64,000 bases of DNA from Chitinophaga fulva (GCF_012927205.1 NZ_JABBGC010000001.1:372001-436000); one strand, 5' to 3'. Positions 26,565-36,403 are shown, counted from the stretch's first letter. Notes: generated by a model not told the origin, from the letters alone. Translations and numbers: made by a program.

Positions 26565-27371
26565 TTAAACGAGTTCGTTACTGAGAATAGTGAAGTTATC
26601 GGCATCTTTGAGGAAAGGAATATTTTTCCTGACTTCTTCCAGTCTGTCACGTTGAAGGGTATACGTAAAGATATCCTCATCATGTGACTTGCGGTAGATG
26701 ATTTCGCCCATTGGATCTATCAGGCTGGTTTCCCCGCTGTGGTAGATTTTATTGCCGTCATCGCCAACTCTGTTAACGCCGATAGCGTAACACTGGTTTT
26801 CGATGGCGCGGGCCTGCAGCAGTGTGGTCCACGCAGTGCTGCGGCGTTCCGGCCAGTTGGCCACATATACCAGCACATCATAGGCGGGGGTGCCGTCTTG
26901 CTGGATGGTATTGCGGGCCCATACCGGGAAACGCATATCGTAACAGATATTCAGATTGATTTTCCAGCCTTTCACCTGTGCAATCAGCCGTTTGTTGCCC
27001 GATTGGTAGTGCTCATGTTCGCCGGCATAACCAAACAGGTGGCGCTTATCATAGGTGCCATAGGTGCCGTTGGGCAGCATCCAGATGAGGCGGTTTAAAT
27101 AATGACCGTTTTCTTCGATGATCAGGCTGCCGGTGAGGATGACATTTTTCTCCGCAGCCTTTTTCTTCATCCACTGCACAGCGCTTCCATCCATGGTTTC
27201 TGCCAGTTTCTCCGGCTGCATGCTGAAGCCGGTACTGAACATTTCGGGTAAAAACACCACTTCTGTCCGCTCACCGATGCTGTCGATTTTTTCATCAAAC
27301 ATTTGCAGGTTTGCCGCAATATCTTCCCAGTAAAGCCGGGATTGTATCAGTGTAACTTTTAAATCTGCCAT
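26565..27371 (-). CDS. Nitrilase-superfamily omega-amidase (YafV-like)
   Basis: 268 residues with the Glu-Lys-Cys triad: Glu43 (FLPEMFSTGF), Lys109 (YDKRHLF) and Cys143 (NICYDMRFP). The ICYDMRFPVWARN and VANWPERRSTAW segments mark the YafV/Nit2 group, which hydrolyses 2-oxoglutaramate or 2-oxosuccinamate in metabolite repair of glutamine transamination products. Cytosolic. It lies in a tight run with the VOC and nagA genes downstream. Confidence 0.92.
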   Translation of the reverse strand: MADLKVTLIQSRLYWEDIAANLQMFDEKIDSIGERTEVVFLPEMFSTGFSMQPEKLAETMDGSAVQWMKKKAAEKNVILTGSLIIEENGHYLNRLIWMLPNGTYGTYDKRHLFGYAGEHEHYQSGNKRLIAQVKGWKINLNICYDMRFPVWARNTIQQDGTPAYDVLVYVANWPERRSTAWTTLLQARAIENQCYAIGVNRVGDDGNKIYHSGETSLIDPMGEIIYRKSHDEDIFTYTLQRDRLEEVRKNIPFLKDADNFTILSNELV

Positions 27372-27436
27372 TATTGGGTATTATAGCTACAAATGTACTG
27401 CCTGAGGGATTAGAAACTTTTCAAATTATTCTATTT

Positions 27437-27895
27437 TCAGGCATCATTATTTGCAATTTCTTCAAGCACGTCGTTAATCAGGGAGCTCTCAAACCCACGC
27501 TGCAAAAGGTGCTGCATCGTTTTGTACCGCCGTTTGAGCGCAGTTTCACGGTCAAGTGACTGCCATTTCCTATCAGCCAGCTTTAGCAGCGCAGCGTAGT
27601 AATCGTCTCCATCAATCTCCGCCAGCCCTTTCCTGATGCAGTAGTCAGACACCTGTTTTTGTTTCAGTTCCGCCTTTATTTTGTTGCGGCCCCATTGTTT
27701 TATCCTGAATTTACCGCCCGCAAAGGCTTTGGCGTATCTTTCCTCATTCAGGAAGTTGTCTGCTATCAGTTCCGCTATCGCTTCATCCACGGCATCACCA
27801 CGTAATCCCAGCTCCAGGCATTTATATTTCACTTCCTGATGGCACCGCTCCTGATAAGCGCAGTAGCGACGCAGCATCTCCAGTTCTTTTTCCAT
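27437..27895 (-). CDS. recX: Regulatory protein RecX
   Basis: 152 residues built of three-helix RecX repeats: LRRYCAYQERCHQEVKYKC, IAELIADNFLNEERYAKAF and GRNKIKAELKQKQVSDYC. RecX binds RecA filaments and limits recombination. Here it is not next to recA; it lies five bases after the PcrA/UvrD helicase gene, so a shared transcript with another RecA antagonist is likely. It starts with ATG. Confidence 0.9.
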   Translation of the reverse strand: MEKELEMLRRYCAYQERCHQEVKYKCLELGLRGDAVDEAIAELIADNFLNEERYAKAFAGGKFRIKQWGRNKIKAELKQKQVSDYCIRKGLAEIDGDDYYAALLKLADRKWQSLDRETALKRRYKTMQHLLQRGFESSLINDVLEEIANNDA

Positions 27896-27900
27896 GCAGG

Positions 27901-30246
27901 TTATCTTACGATCCTCAGCTTGGCGTAGTTAAGCATAATTTTCTTTTCACCACCGCCTTTAGGGAATACGACTGTCGCTATCCTGTTGTTGGGAGCGCCT
28001 TCCATGGCCGTGATGGTACCGAAGCCGAATTTCTGGTGTTCCACCTGCATACCGGGTTCCATTCCTGCCGGATCGTCCGGGGCAAAGCCGGGCGTAGGCA
28101 CGTGGGTAGTAGCAGGTGAAGTTGGCCTTGGCGCCGGTTTGGGAGAGGATGGCTGAGAAGCTGGTTGTCCGGGCGCCTTTTTCTGCATCCGGTCAAACAT
28201 GTTACCCATATTGCTGCCACCGCCCCATCCGGAAGTGTTGCCACCGCCGAAAGCATTGCGGACGCTTCCGCCACCGGCGTAACTGCGGTCAATGAATTTT
28301 TCCGGCATCTCTTCAAGGAAGCGGCTGGGCTCATTCTGTACCAGGTTACCGAAGCGATAACGGCTGTTGGCATGCGTAAGCCACAGTCTTGCTTTCGCGC
28401 GGGTAATAGCGACATAGAACAAACGTCTCTCCTCTTCCAGCTCTTCACGGGTATTGATCGACATCCCGCTGGGGAACAGGGTTTCTTCAAGGCCCACTGT
28501 AAATACCACGGGAAACTCCAGTCCTTTCGCAGCGTGGATGGTCATCAGTTTCACGACGTTGCTGTCTTCATCCGTGCCCTGATCTGCGTCGGTGAGCAGA
28601 GTGATCTGCTGCAGATAGGTGCCCATGGTTTTATTATCCAGCAGTTCTCCTTCTTCATCCGGTGTTTCGGTGAACTCCTTGATGGAGTTCAACAACTCCT
28701 GCACGTTTTCGTAACGGGCGAGACCTTCGGTGGTCTTATCGTTGAACAGTTCTTTTACGATATTGGTGGATTTGCCTACTACCACTGCTACATCATACGC
28801 GTTGTGGGTAGTCAGTAGTGCCTGGAAACTTTTGATCATCACCACAAAAGCTTCGATCGCTTCAACGGTACCACCTTTGAAACCGAATTCCCTGGCTCTT
28901 TCCAGCACTTCCCACATGGTGATGTTGTGCTCATTGGCGAGCACAATAGTTTTTTCCAGGGTGGTTTTACCGATGCCACGCACCGGGTAGTTGATGATCC
29001 TCTTCAGCGCTTCTTCATCGCGGGTGTTCATGGTTACACGGAGGTAAGCCACAAAATCCTTGATTTCCTTGCGCTGGTAGAACGACAGGCCACCGAAGAT
29101 ACGGTAGGGAATGGCTTTCCGACGGAGGCTTTCCTCGAAGGAACGGCTCTGGGCGTTGGTACGGTAGAGGATAACGAAATCCCGGTTTTCGTAGTGGTTG
29201 CGCAGCTTTTGTTCTGCGATGGTGTCCGCTACGAACTTCCCTTCTTCATTATCAGTCATGGTACGTACCAGTTTGATGGTATCACCTTCAGTATTGTCGG
29301 TCCACAGATTTTTTTCAATCTGTCCTTTGTTGTGGGCAATGACTTCGTTGGCCACACTCAGGATGGATTTGGTACTGCGGTAGTTCTGTTCCAGTTTCAC
29401 CACTTTCACATCATCATAGTCTTTTTCAAACTGGAGGATGTTTTGGATGGTAGCGCCGCGGAAGGAGTAGATGCTCTGGGCATCATCGCCTACCACGCAT
29501 ATATTTTCGTTGACAGCGCCCAGCAGTTTAATGATCTCGTACTGAGCAGGGTTGGTATCCTGATACTCATCGATCATGATGTATTTAAACTTGTGCTGGT
29601 ATTTGTGCAGTACTTCAGGGAAACTTTTGAGCAGCACGTACATTTTGAAGAGGAGATCATCGAAGTCCATCGCGCCGTTTTTAAAGCAGCGCTTGGCGTA
29701 CATATCGTAGATCTTTCCGATCAGGGGTCTGTTGGCCCGCATGTCTTCCTGTTGTACGAGATGATCGAGCTGATATTCTTCCGGTCCCATCAGGCTGTTT
29801 TTGGCAGCGGAGATCCGGTTGTATACGAAGTTCGGTTTATAGTGCTTATCGTCGAGGTTAAGCTCGTTGACGATGGTTTTAACAACGCTTTTGGCATCAT
29901 CTGCATCATAGATGGTAAAATCGTTGGGGTAACCCAGCCGGTGTGCTTCTGCACGGAGAAGGCGGGCAAATACGGAGTGGAAGGTACCGATATAGAGGTT
30001 GCGGGCTTCGCTGCCTCCCAGGATTTTTTCCACACGTTCTTTCATTTCACGTGCTGCTTTATTGGTAAAAGTCAGCGACAGAATATTAAACGCGTCGACC
30101 CCATTCCGCATCAGGTGTGCAATACGCGTGGTCAGTACTTTTGTTTTTCCCGAACCGGCGCCTGCAACGATCATCAGGGGGCCATTGATATGTACTACTG
30201 CTTCCCGCTGTCTTTCGTTAAGCTCGTCTAAATAATTTGCCTTCAT
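27901..30246 (-). CDS. ATP-dependent DNA helicase, PcrA/UvrD type
   Basis: 781 residues from the ATG at 30246. A GTG one codon earlier is in frame and is not preferred. Superfamily 1A motifs: VAGAGSGKTKVL (Walker A, 28-39), SLTFTNKAAREMKERV (Ia), IMIDEYQDTN (Walker B), VVGDDAQSIYSFRGA (III), LEQNYRST (IV), LMTIHAAKGLEFP (V) and ITRAKARLWLTHA (VI). A proline/glycine/serine-rich linker precedes a C-terminal Tudor-like RNA polymerase-binding domain (GMQVEHQKFGFGTI). It unwinds DNA in repair and clears RecA or stalled polymerase. A TACTTTTAC element about 20 bases upstream may be its -7 box. Confidence 0.95.
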   Translation of the reverse strand: MKANYLDELNERQREAVVHINGPLMIVAGAGSGKTKVLTTRIAHLMRNGVDAFNILSLTFTNKAAREMKERVEKILGGSEARNLYIGTFHSVFARLLRAEAHRLGYPNDFTIYDADDAKSVVKTIVNELNLDDKHYKPNFVYNRISAAKNSLMGPEEYQLDHLVQQEDMRANRPLIGKIYDMYAKRCFKNGAMDFDDLLFKMYVLLKSFPEVLHKYQHKFKYIMIDEYQDTNPAQYEIIKLLGAVNENICVVGDDAQSIYSFRGATIQNILQFEKDYDDVKVVKLEQNYRSTKSILSVANEVIAHNKGQIEKNLWTDNTEGDTIKLVRTMTDNEEGKFVADTIAEQKLRNHYENRDFVILYRTNAQSRSFEESLRRKAIPYRIFGGLSFYQRKEIKDFVAYLRVTMNTRDEEALKRIINYPVRGIGKTTLEKTIVLANEHNITMWEVLERAREFGFKGGTVEAIEAFVVMIKSFQALLTTHNAYDVAVVVGKSTNIVKELFNDKTTEGLARYENVQELLNSIKEFTETPDEEGELLDNKTMGTYLQQITLLTDADQGTDEDSNVVKLMTIHAAKGLEFPVVFTVGLEETLFPSGMSINTREELEEERRLFYVAITRAKARLWLTHANSRYRFGNLVQNEPSRFLEEMPEKFIDRSYAGGGSVRNAFGGGNTSGWGGGSNMGNMFDRMQKKAPGQPASQPSSPKPAPRPTSPATTHVPTPGFAPDDPAGMEPGMQVEHQKFGFGTITAMEGAPNNRIATVVFPKGGGEKKIMLNYAKLRIVR

Positions 30247-30638
30247 CACGACTTTTTTGAGGGTGTAAAAGTACGAAATGAAACTGTGATTCTTTTTATT
30301 TTACAGCGGCAGTAGGGCACACTCCTGACTTTTGCTGGCGGGATGTGGCCAGCAGGCTGAAAGGGACGGTTACGGGATATTTTTAGAACGATGAAAACGG
30401 AATAGGAAAGTATGTTCACTTTCGGGGCTGCGGCCTGAACCGAAGCCCGCAAACTTAGCACAACAGATACTGGCCATCTGAGCTGCAGGGGGCGCTGCAA
30501 CACGGGTTATTGGCGTATCATAACACATCTCAGCCCACTATCGGGTATTCATAGAACAGCGGCTTCCGGTATTTTGTCCTGTTTGCCGGGCCTCCGGTTT
30601 CCAAAAGCCTTACAACTGGTAAATATTCCAAATAACAT
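30247..30638. other. Intergenic region, 392 bases
   Basis: It lies between the helicase start and the end of the sigma factor gene. Apart from a possible minus-strand -7 box (TACTTTTAC complement at 30265-30273), I see no structured RNA, repeat or convincing coding frame. The short minus-strand frame over 30246-30503 has no family features. Confidence 0.5.
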
Positions 30639-31139
30639 TTAGTGCCGGGTTATCCTGGTTTTCAGCATTTTCCGCGCAAAATGGATGCGGCTTTTCACGG
30701 TACCCAATGGTTCATTGAGGATAGCCGCGATTTCATAGTACTTATATCCTTCAAAATAAAGCAGGAAGGGCTGTTTAAAGATAACCGGCAGATTGTAAAC
30801 GGCCATCTGTACATCTTTCACCCGCAAGTCTGATTCAGCAAAATTGCCGATAGCAGAAGGCTGGTGGCTCAACAGGTAATCGCCGACGGCATTGTCCAGC
30901 AATTTATACTGACGGTTCCCTCTCCGGTAATTATTGATAAAAATATTCCGCATGATGGTATACAACCATGCCCGAATATTGGTGCCGGCGAGGTATTTAT
31001 CACGATTGGACAAAGCTCTGAACAAGGTTTCCTGATAGAGGTCCTTGGCGGATTCAGAGTCTTTGGTTAGCGTAACTGCATACGGCCGTAGGAAATCAGC
31101 ATTTCCCAGTAACAAATTGTTGAATTCGGTGGATGACAT
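30639..31139 (-). CDS. RNA polymerase ECF sigma factor
   Basis: 166 residues with sigma region 2 (AKDLYQETLFRAL, NIRAWLYTIMRNIFINNYRR) and region 4 (FLLYFEGYKYYEIAAILNEP then GTVKSRIHFARKML). It binds core polymerase and directs it to an extracytoplasmic-stress or niche promoter set. No anti-sigma gene follows; it is flanked by intergenic stretches of 297 and 392 bases, so it is an orphan. It starts with ATG at 31139. Confidence 0.93.
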   Translation of the reverse strand: MSSTEFNNLLLGNADFLRPYAVTLTKDSESAKDLYQETLFRALSNRDKYLAGTNIRAWLYTIMRNIFINNYRRGNRQYKLLDNAVGDYLLSHQPSAIGNFAESDLRVKDVQMAVYNLPVIFKQPFLLYFEGYKYYEIAAILNEPLGTVKSRIHFARKMLKTRITRH

Positions 31140-31436
31140 AACGGTTAACTTTAAATTTTCAAATAAGGCTACAGCATGCTAACCCATTTGAGGGCCAGGG
31201 AGTAAGCATACGGAATGTGGGGCAGCAAATGGTGGCCACCGGTACTCCGGACCGGTGTACTGCCGGCACCTGCTGGCGTCGGGACCGCGGTGGTATCAAC
31301 ACCGGCGGGGCAGACGCTGAAACAGGCGCCTCTAACCAGGTGTCTTGATCATCATCGTATAAGCGTTTTAGTTAGAAAATAAGCTTGCATATGGGGATAA
31401 TTTAGTTGAACAACAACAAGGGTCTTCCGTTTCTTA

Positions 31437-31967
31437 TTATTTTCTCCGTAACCGGAACGATAACGATATCAACATGACTCCCGATATCACTGCATAAAAG
31501 CCAAACAACCATGTCAGCGTAATAGCAGCCGTTTCGGGGTTAGACAACAGCAGAATGCCAAAGAGTATAGACAGCAGTCCGCCAGCGATATACCAACCTT
31601 CACCGGTTATCAAAGCTCTTAGTCTGATCGCAATAATGATTTCAAAAATACCGGCCAGCATCGCCCAAAAGCCTACCAGGAAAATCAAAGCCGCACCAGT
31701 GGCAAAAGGATTGTATAATGTAAGGATACCTAATATAACACCTGTTAAACCAGACAACAAAAATATCCCCCAGTTCTCAGCAGTCTTGCGGGCGGCGATA
31801 GCGCCTACCACCGCAAAAACACCGGCGATAAAAAGGTAAGCTCCCAAAAAGACAATCAAAGTGGCGAAAGTAACCCCCGGCCATATGATAGCCAGCAATC
31901 CCAGCACCAATGCAAATATTCCTCTGAGCAAAAAAATCCACCAATAGGCACTATAAAAATTACGCAT
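31437..31967 (-). CDS. HdeD/DUF308 family membrane protein
   Basis: 176 residues from the ATG at 31967 (MRNFYSAYWWIFLLRG); the frame runs upstream to a TTG without family similarity. Six hydrophobic segments occur in three pairs, with repeated GLLAIIWPGVTF-, GILTLYNPFATG- and GILLLSNPETA-type loops, the HdeD pattern. E. coli HdeD is an inner-membrane protein tied to acid resistance at high density; the mechanism is unknown. It is monocistronic here. Confidence 0.88.
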   Translation of the reverse strand: MRNFYSAYWWIFLLRGIFALVLGLLAIIWPGVTFATLIVFLGAYLFIAGVFAVVGAIAARKTAENWGIFLLSGLTGVILGILTLYNPFATGAALIFLVGFWAMLAGIFEIIIAIRLRALITGEGWYIAGGLLSILFGILLLSNPETAAITLTWLFGFYAVISGVMLISLSFRLRRK

Positions 31968-32855
31968 GCATCCTCGTTTTATAATTTCACAATGAGCACT
32001 CCGGCTAAATGAATAGGGTACAAAATCGCGTTTAAACAACCAGGTATATCTTGAGTTTTCATGGATACATTATAAAACGATGATGGCCTCCCTATGGAAT
32101 TCCATGACAACATCGGCGCGGGACTAATGCATACATCCTGCGGGCACAATGGGTCATCAATGGAAAGGTGGCAGGTGCTTTCATGATGGTAAATTTATAT
32201 GGTTACCAAATAGCGGGGTCTAAGTTTCCGGTTCAACAAATGACGAGCTTATACACCGCCTGATACTATAAATACCGATTTGAACAACAACAGGTTTGTC
32301 GAAAAATGTTTTAAAGGGTTTTTTCCTGACTCTCGAAAAAAAATCGTCCGATCTCACTCAAATGACAATGCTTACATTCAATCACAAATTCACATAAAAT
32401 ATATGATATATATATCTATTATTTTAAGCTAGGACACTATACACAATTTATAAAATTTTGTTAAAAAAAACAAAAAAAACTGAACTGTGATGGTCATGAT
32501 TCCTGCTGATGCCCCTGATTCACGGAGATCACAGCGGAGACAGATACCGAGAATAGGATAGACAGGACTGCTACCGGTGCTGATAGTACCGAAAATAAGA
32601 CAATGGAACATGTAGATGACTACCCTGGCAAATCATTAAGTCTGTTATATGACGACACCCTGTCTCAGAGGTTTAAAGTCGCTGTTTTTCTTTAGAAAAA
32701 ATAATAGTGATCTCAAAAAAAACCGTCTTAATTGATGGCCTGTGGTCATCAATTAAGACGGTAAAATAGTGAGTGATATTAATTGCTGTAAGTCTCCTAC
32801 CCACTTCTTCGCATCCATCTCCGCAAATCAGGAGCATCAGCAGGAATCATGGCCA
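31968..32855. other. Long intergenic region, 888 bases
   Basis: Upstream of hdeD and downstream of the second M28 peptidase. It holds an AT-rich tract (about 32330-32480), the outer arms of repeat F2b and an inner perfect hairpin. I find no convincing coding frame; the longest frame (32429-32611, minus) overlaps the repeat arm. Confidence 0.6.
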
Positions 32856-32864
32856 TCATAGTTT
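32484..32864. repeat. Nested palindrome F2b: outer arms of 9/10-nt TGATT units
   Basis: The left arm 32484-32534 and right arm 32811-32864 are inverted copies sharing ATGATTCCTGCTGATG exactly and about 85-90 per cent overall. Unit spacing alternates 9 and 10 nt, as in F2a. The right arm contains the TGA stop (32856-32858) of the M28 gene. A strong hairpin lies between the arms, the same arrangement as at 18.8-19.0 kb. Confidence 0.85.
32723..32761. terminator. Terminator-like hairpin inside F2b
   Basis: A perfect 15-bp stem (CCGTCTTAATTGATG and complement) with a 9-nt loop and a run of eight A residues on its left side, which is a U run for minus-strand transcription. It lies about 95 bases past the M28 stop, so it can end that transcript. 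Confidence 0.85.
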
Positions 32865-34343
32865 GGTGTCCGTCATCGCAATCTGCCAGGCGGTGTAAAA
32901 CACCAGCTGCGCTCTCCTGGCCAGTAAATCGTAATTGATTTTCTCCACGGTATCTGTTGGCTGGTGATAATCGGCATGTGTGCCATTGAAATAAAAAATC
33001 ACCGGAATACCATGACGGGCGAAGTTGTAGTGATCAGAACGATAGTAAAACTGATGCGGGTCGTTCGGATCGTTAAACTTGTAATCTAGCTTGAAACGCG
33101 TGAAATTATTATTCACGTTCTCACTGAGCGGGCGCAACGCGCTGCTGATTTTATCATCCCCGATGATGTAGATATAGTTGGGATCATGCTCATGCTCCGG
33201 ATCAATACGTCCAATCATGTCAATATTCAGGTCCACCACGGTTTTGGCCAGCGGATATACCGGATTTGATGTATAATAGTCAGATCCCAGCAAACCTTTT
33301 TCTTCGCCGGAAACAGTCATGAACACTATGCTTCTGCGGGGCCGGTGGCCTTCACGGGCGGCCTTTCCGAAAGCTTTTGCCATTTCTATGACGGCGGTGG
33401 TCCCTGAGCCGTCGTCATCTGCGCCATAGTTGATTTTGCCATCTACAATGCCCAGGTGATCATAATGCGCGGTAATAAATACCAGCTCATCTTTTTTGTC
33501 TGTTCCTTCGAGATAACCCAGCACATTGGAGGGCCGGAGCGTAAGGTCCTTTTTCTCAAAACGGATTTGCAGCGCTTGCGGCGCCTCTACAGGTAATAAT
33601 CCTTTCTCAGCCTGCACGCTGTCCCGCCCCATGATGGCCGCTGCCATGACCGGGGTGATGTAATAAACGCCTGGTCTGCCGCTGGTATCACGGCTTTTGT
33701 AGATGTCTGTTCTGCGGAGATATTCCTGGTCCAGCAACCGGAAGCGGTTGGCGCTTTTACTCACGACCAGCAATGCGGTAGCGCCACGGAAAGCTGCCAC
33801 CGCCGCTTTTTCCGTGGGATTGGCTTTTTCACGCAGCACACCCGTGGGCACGCCTTCGCGGACCATCACAATTTTACCTTTCACATCAAGCCCTTTGTAA
33901 TCGTTGCGTTCAGGGGTAACGACGCCGTAACCGGCAAATATCACCCCGGCTTCCATATTGATATTGGGTGTTTCCTGCACATTGGCGTAGAAGTCAGTCC
34001 CGAAATGGAAAGTGCGGCCTCCGGTGGTAATGATGCCTGTTTCCAGGCTGTCGCGGTACAGTGGATAATGTTGCTCCCACTGGCCATTGGCTCCGGGTTG
34101 TAGTCCTGCTTCCCTGAACTGTGACAGAATATAGGCGGCAGCCCTTTTCTGCCCGCGTGTACCGGTTTCCCTTCCTTCCATCTCTTCTCCGGCAATAACG
34201 GCCAGTTGCGCTTTAGTTGATGCTGGCGTAATAGTGGCACCATAACGCAGGGCGGTGGCTTTTTCAAAAACTAGCGGGGATTTCCCTTGTGCGAATACAG
34301 TTGACAGCGAAAAGATACATACTGCCGTAGCTAACAATCTCAT
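32856..34343 (-). CDS. M28 family zinc peptidase
   Basis: 495 residues from the ATG at 34343 (MRLLATAVCIFSLSTVFAQ, a signal peptide). The frame extends to an ATG at 34400, but that codon lies inside the rpiB terminator hairpin and is rejected. A PA-like insert (INMEAGVIFAGYGVV, VKGKIVMVREG) precedes the catalytic core: AHYDHLG (about 292), GADDDGSGT (about 308), SGEEKGLLGS (about 345), NIDMIGR (about 373) and ADYHQPTDT (about 459). A secreted or periplasmic aminopeptidase. Its last codons lie in a repeat arm. Confidence 0.92.
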   Translation of the reverse strand: MRLLATAVCIFSLSTVFAQGKSPLVFEKATALRYGATITPASTKAQLAVIAGEEMEGRETGTRGQKRAAAYILSQFREAGLQPGANGQWEQHYPLYRDSLETGIITTGGRTFHFGTDFYANVQETPNINMEAGVIFAGYGVVTPERNDYKGLDVKGKIVMVREGVPTGVLREKANPTEKAAVAAFRGATALLVVSKSANRFRLLDQEYLRRTDIYKSRDTSGRPGVYYITPVMAAAIMGRDSVQAEKGLLPVEAPQALQIRFEKKDLTLRPSNVLGYLEGTDKKDELVFITAHYDHLGIVDGKINYGADDDGSGTTAVIEMAKAFGKAAREGHRPRRSIVFMTVSGEEKGLLGSDYYTSNPVYPLAKTVVDLNIDMIGRIDPEHEHDPNYIYIIGDDKISSALRPLSENVNNNFTRFKLDYKFNDPNDPHQFYYRSDHYNFARHGIPVIFYFNGTHADYHQPTDTVEKINYDLLARRAQLVFYTAWQIAMTDTKL

Positions 34344-34380
34344 GAACTGTTTTTTGGTGAAACCGGATACCGGCTTATAA

Positions 34381-34410
34381 AAAAAGAGCCGGATTTTCAT
34401 CCGGCTCTTT
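34381..34410 (-). terminator. Terminator after rpiB
   Basis: A 12-bp stem (AAAGAGCCGGAT and complement) around a 4-nt loop, with T residues on the minus-strand 3' side. It separates rpiB from the downstream peptidase gene. Confidence 0.9.
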
Positions 34411-34469
34411 AAGTTACAAATATTATGAAAAGGTATTGGCCATCCTTAGTGGGGAATGGTCAAAAACCA

Positions 34470-34931
34470 TTACAGACAGGCCATTTTGCTGACACGGTTC
34501 TGGTGACGGCCGCCTTCAAATGGTGTATCAATGAATACGTCTACCATCTGGTTAGCCACGGCTACGTCCACAAAACGGGCGGGAATACACAATACGTTCG
34601 CATTGTTATGGGAGCGTGCCAGCCTGGACAACTCTTCGCCCCAGCAGATGGCAGCGCGGATGCCCTGGTGCTTATTGGCCGTGATGGCCACTCCGTTGGC
34701 ACTGCCGCAGACCAGGATACCGAAGGCTGCCAATCCTCTTTCAACGGCTGTAGATACCGGATGTGCGTAGTCCGGGTAATCCACTGAATCTTTGGTATGT
34801 GTGCCAAAATCTTTTACCGTCAGGCCTTTTGCTTCCAAATAGGAGATCACCTCCTCTTTGTATTCAAATCCGGCGTGGTCTGACCCAATAGCTACAGGCA
34901 AAGTAGTGTCAAAGGTAGTATGTTGTTGCAT
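34470..34931 (-). CDS. rpiB: Ribose 5-phosphate isomerase B
   Basis: 153 residues. GSDHAGFEYKE (16-26), DYPDYAHPVS, the catalytic Cys75 in VCGSANGVAI and RAAICWGEELSRLARSHNNAN define RpiB. It interconverts ribose 5-phosphate and ribulose 5-phosphate in the pentose phosphate pathway. The N-terminus carries about ten residues before the usual start. It lies 33 bases after tatC on the same strand. Confidence 0.95.
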   Translation of the reverse strand: MQQHTTFDTTLPVAIGSDHAGFEYKEEVISYLEAKGLTVKDFGTHTKDSVDYPDYAHPVSTAVERGLAAFGILVCGSANGVAITANKHQGIRAAICWGEELSRLARSHNNANVLCIPARFVDVAVANQMVDVFIDTPFEGGRHQNRVSKMACL

Positions 34932-34964
34932 AGCGTTACTGTTTACGGTTAATAGTATCCACTT

Positions 34965-35822
34965 TTAAGACCATTCCTGCACTTCCTGTTTCCGCTCTAC
35001 TGCTTCTCTGTCACGGAGCGCTTTTTTGGATATAAAGATACTGATTTCGTAAAGACAGTATAACGGCGTGAACACAATGAGCTGGTCTATCAGGTCCGGT
35101 GGTGTAATAATGGCCGCCAGGATCAGAATAACCACGATAGCGTGCCTTCTGTAGGCTTTCAGGAAGTCTGGTGTCAGAATGCCCAGTTTGGTCAGGAAAA
35201 ACACCAATATTGGCAATTCAAACAAGATCCCCATACCCAGTACGATCTGTGTCATCAGATCGAAATAGTCATCAATGAAGAATTGGTTGACCGCCTTATC
35301 CGTAACAGTGTAAGACGCCAGGAAGTTGATGGTAAAAGGCGCCATCAGGAAATAGGCGAAACAGATACCGAGGAAAAACTGGAAAGACACCCAGAAAATA
35401 GCGCCCCTGGCGCCTTTCAGCTCTTTCTCTTTCAGCGCGGGTTTTACGAAGCGCCAGAATTCCCAGAAAATATAAGGGAAGGCGCATATAAAGCCAATCA
35501 TAAAAGCCAGCTTGAACTGGAGCATGATCTGGCCCACCATCTTATAGTTCAGGAAGGTCACCTTCACGGGTGTAATACAAAGTTTATCACCCATGCCTAT
35601 CAGATGGCCCAGTTTGCATAAAGCAGTGTAGGAAGGGAAGTTGGCGTTGGTAGGACCAAATATCACATTGTCCAGGATTTCCTGGGTATATACAAACCCG
35701 AATATACTGAACGCGACTAGTGCCAATGCTGATCTTACGAGGTGCCAGCGGAGATCTTCGAGGTGATCAAAAAACGACATCTCTGCCTTGTCCTCGTTAT
35801 TGGAAAAAAGTTTCTTTAACAT
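34965..35822 (-). CDS. tatC: Sec-independent protein translocase subunit TatC
   Basis: 285 residues with the TatC start MSFFDHLEDLRWHLVRS (about 15-31), six hydrophobic helices, FWEFWRFVKPALKEKE and the late ITPPDLIDQLIVFTPLYCLYE. TatC is the core receptor for twin-arginine signal peptides and moves folded proteins across the inner membrane. No tatA/B gene is adjacent. An insert of about 25 residues after helix 1 (KLGHLIGMGDKLCITP) is seen in Bacteroidota members. Confidence 0.95.
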   Translation of the reverse strand: MLKKLFSNNEDKAEMSFFDHLEDLRWHLVRSALALVAFSIFGFVYTQEILDNVIFGPTNANFPSYTALCKLGHLIGMGDKLCITPVKVTFLNYKMVGQIMLQFKLAFMIGFICAFPYIFWEFWRFVKPALKEKELKGARGAIFWVSFQFFLGICFAYFLMAPFTINFLASYTVTDKAVNQFFIDDYFDLMTQIVLGMGILFELPILVFFLTKLGILTPDFLKAYRRHAIVVILILAAIITPPDLIDQLIVFTPLYCLYEISIFISKKALRDREAVERKQEVQEWS

Positions 35823-36403
35823 GATACGATCGATCGAAGTTGAATGTTTCTTCTACAGGAGCACAAATATAGCGGATGAAGACTAGAATTTACAGTGCAG
35901 GCACGATAAAGTATGCGGTTTTTAATAGTCTTTTAAGAAGAAGGAGAAGTACAACGGTGTGATGTTGTGTAAGATAGCGGGCGATGAGTAGGTATAAAAA
36001 AAAGAGCCAGCCCGAGAAGAATCAAGAGCCGGCCTTTCATCCATTGTTTGTTAACCCCAAAAAAGTTGAATTCGAGAATGTCTTTTGCTTCCAGTTCAGC
36101 TACTTACCTAATTGATGGCAAGCGTTCAGAATAAGTAAGAATCACTGGTCGCTTTTATTTTGTAATACAAAAATAACAAGAATTATTTTATTATCAATGT
36201 TGGAACACTTTTTTTACAACCTTTTAACAAAAATCAAATCATTGTGTTACATCATCTACAGCAAATGTATACAATCCGTGTTAAATTCCTACTACTTTTT
36301 TTGAAAACGTTTTAGCAAAATTGTTATTGTACCGTTAATACAAACATTATAAAAAAAATTATATCATATAAACATCGTATAACACCTGCTAAAAAACGGC
36401 TTT
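35823..36403. other. Intergenic region, 581 bases
   Basis: It lies between the CNNM/CorC gene end and the tatC start. AT-rich from about 36170 to 36400. An imperfect direct repeat of GAGCC(A/G)GCC occurs at about 36003 and 36026, but it does not form a hairpin. No coding frame, tRNA or clear promoter was recognised. Confidence 0.5.

Noticed and set aside
30246..30503. Minus-strand frame upstream of the helicase gene
   Set aside because: No recognisable domain, and it includes the promoter-like segment of the helicase gene.
32429..32611. Short minus-strand reading frame of 60 codons
   Set aside because: It overlaps the F2b repeat arm and has no protein-like composition or start context.
34343..34400. 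Longer N-terminus for the M28 peptidase starting at 34400
   Set aside because: That ATG lies in the terminator hairpin of rpiB, and the signal peptide starts cleanly at 34343.
36003..36035. Possible terminator around GAGCCAGCC / GAGCCGGCC
   Set aside because: The two copies are direct repeats, not inverted, so no stem forms beyond the self-palindromic GCCGGC.
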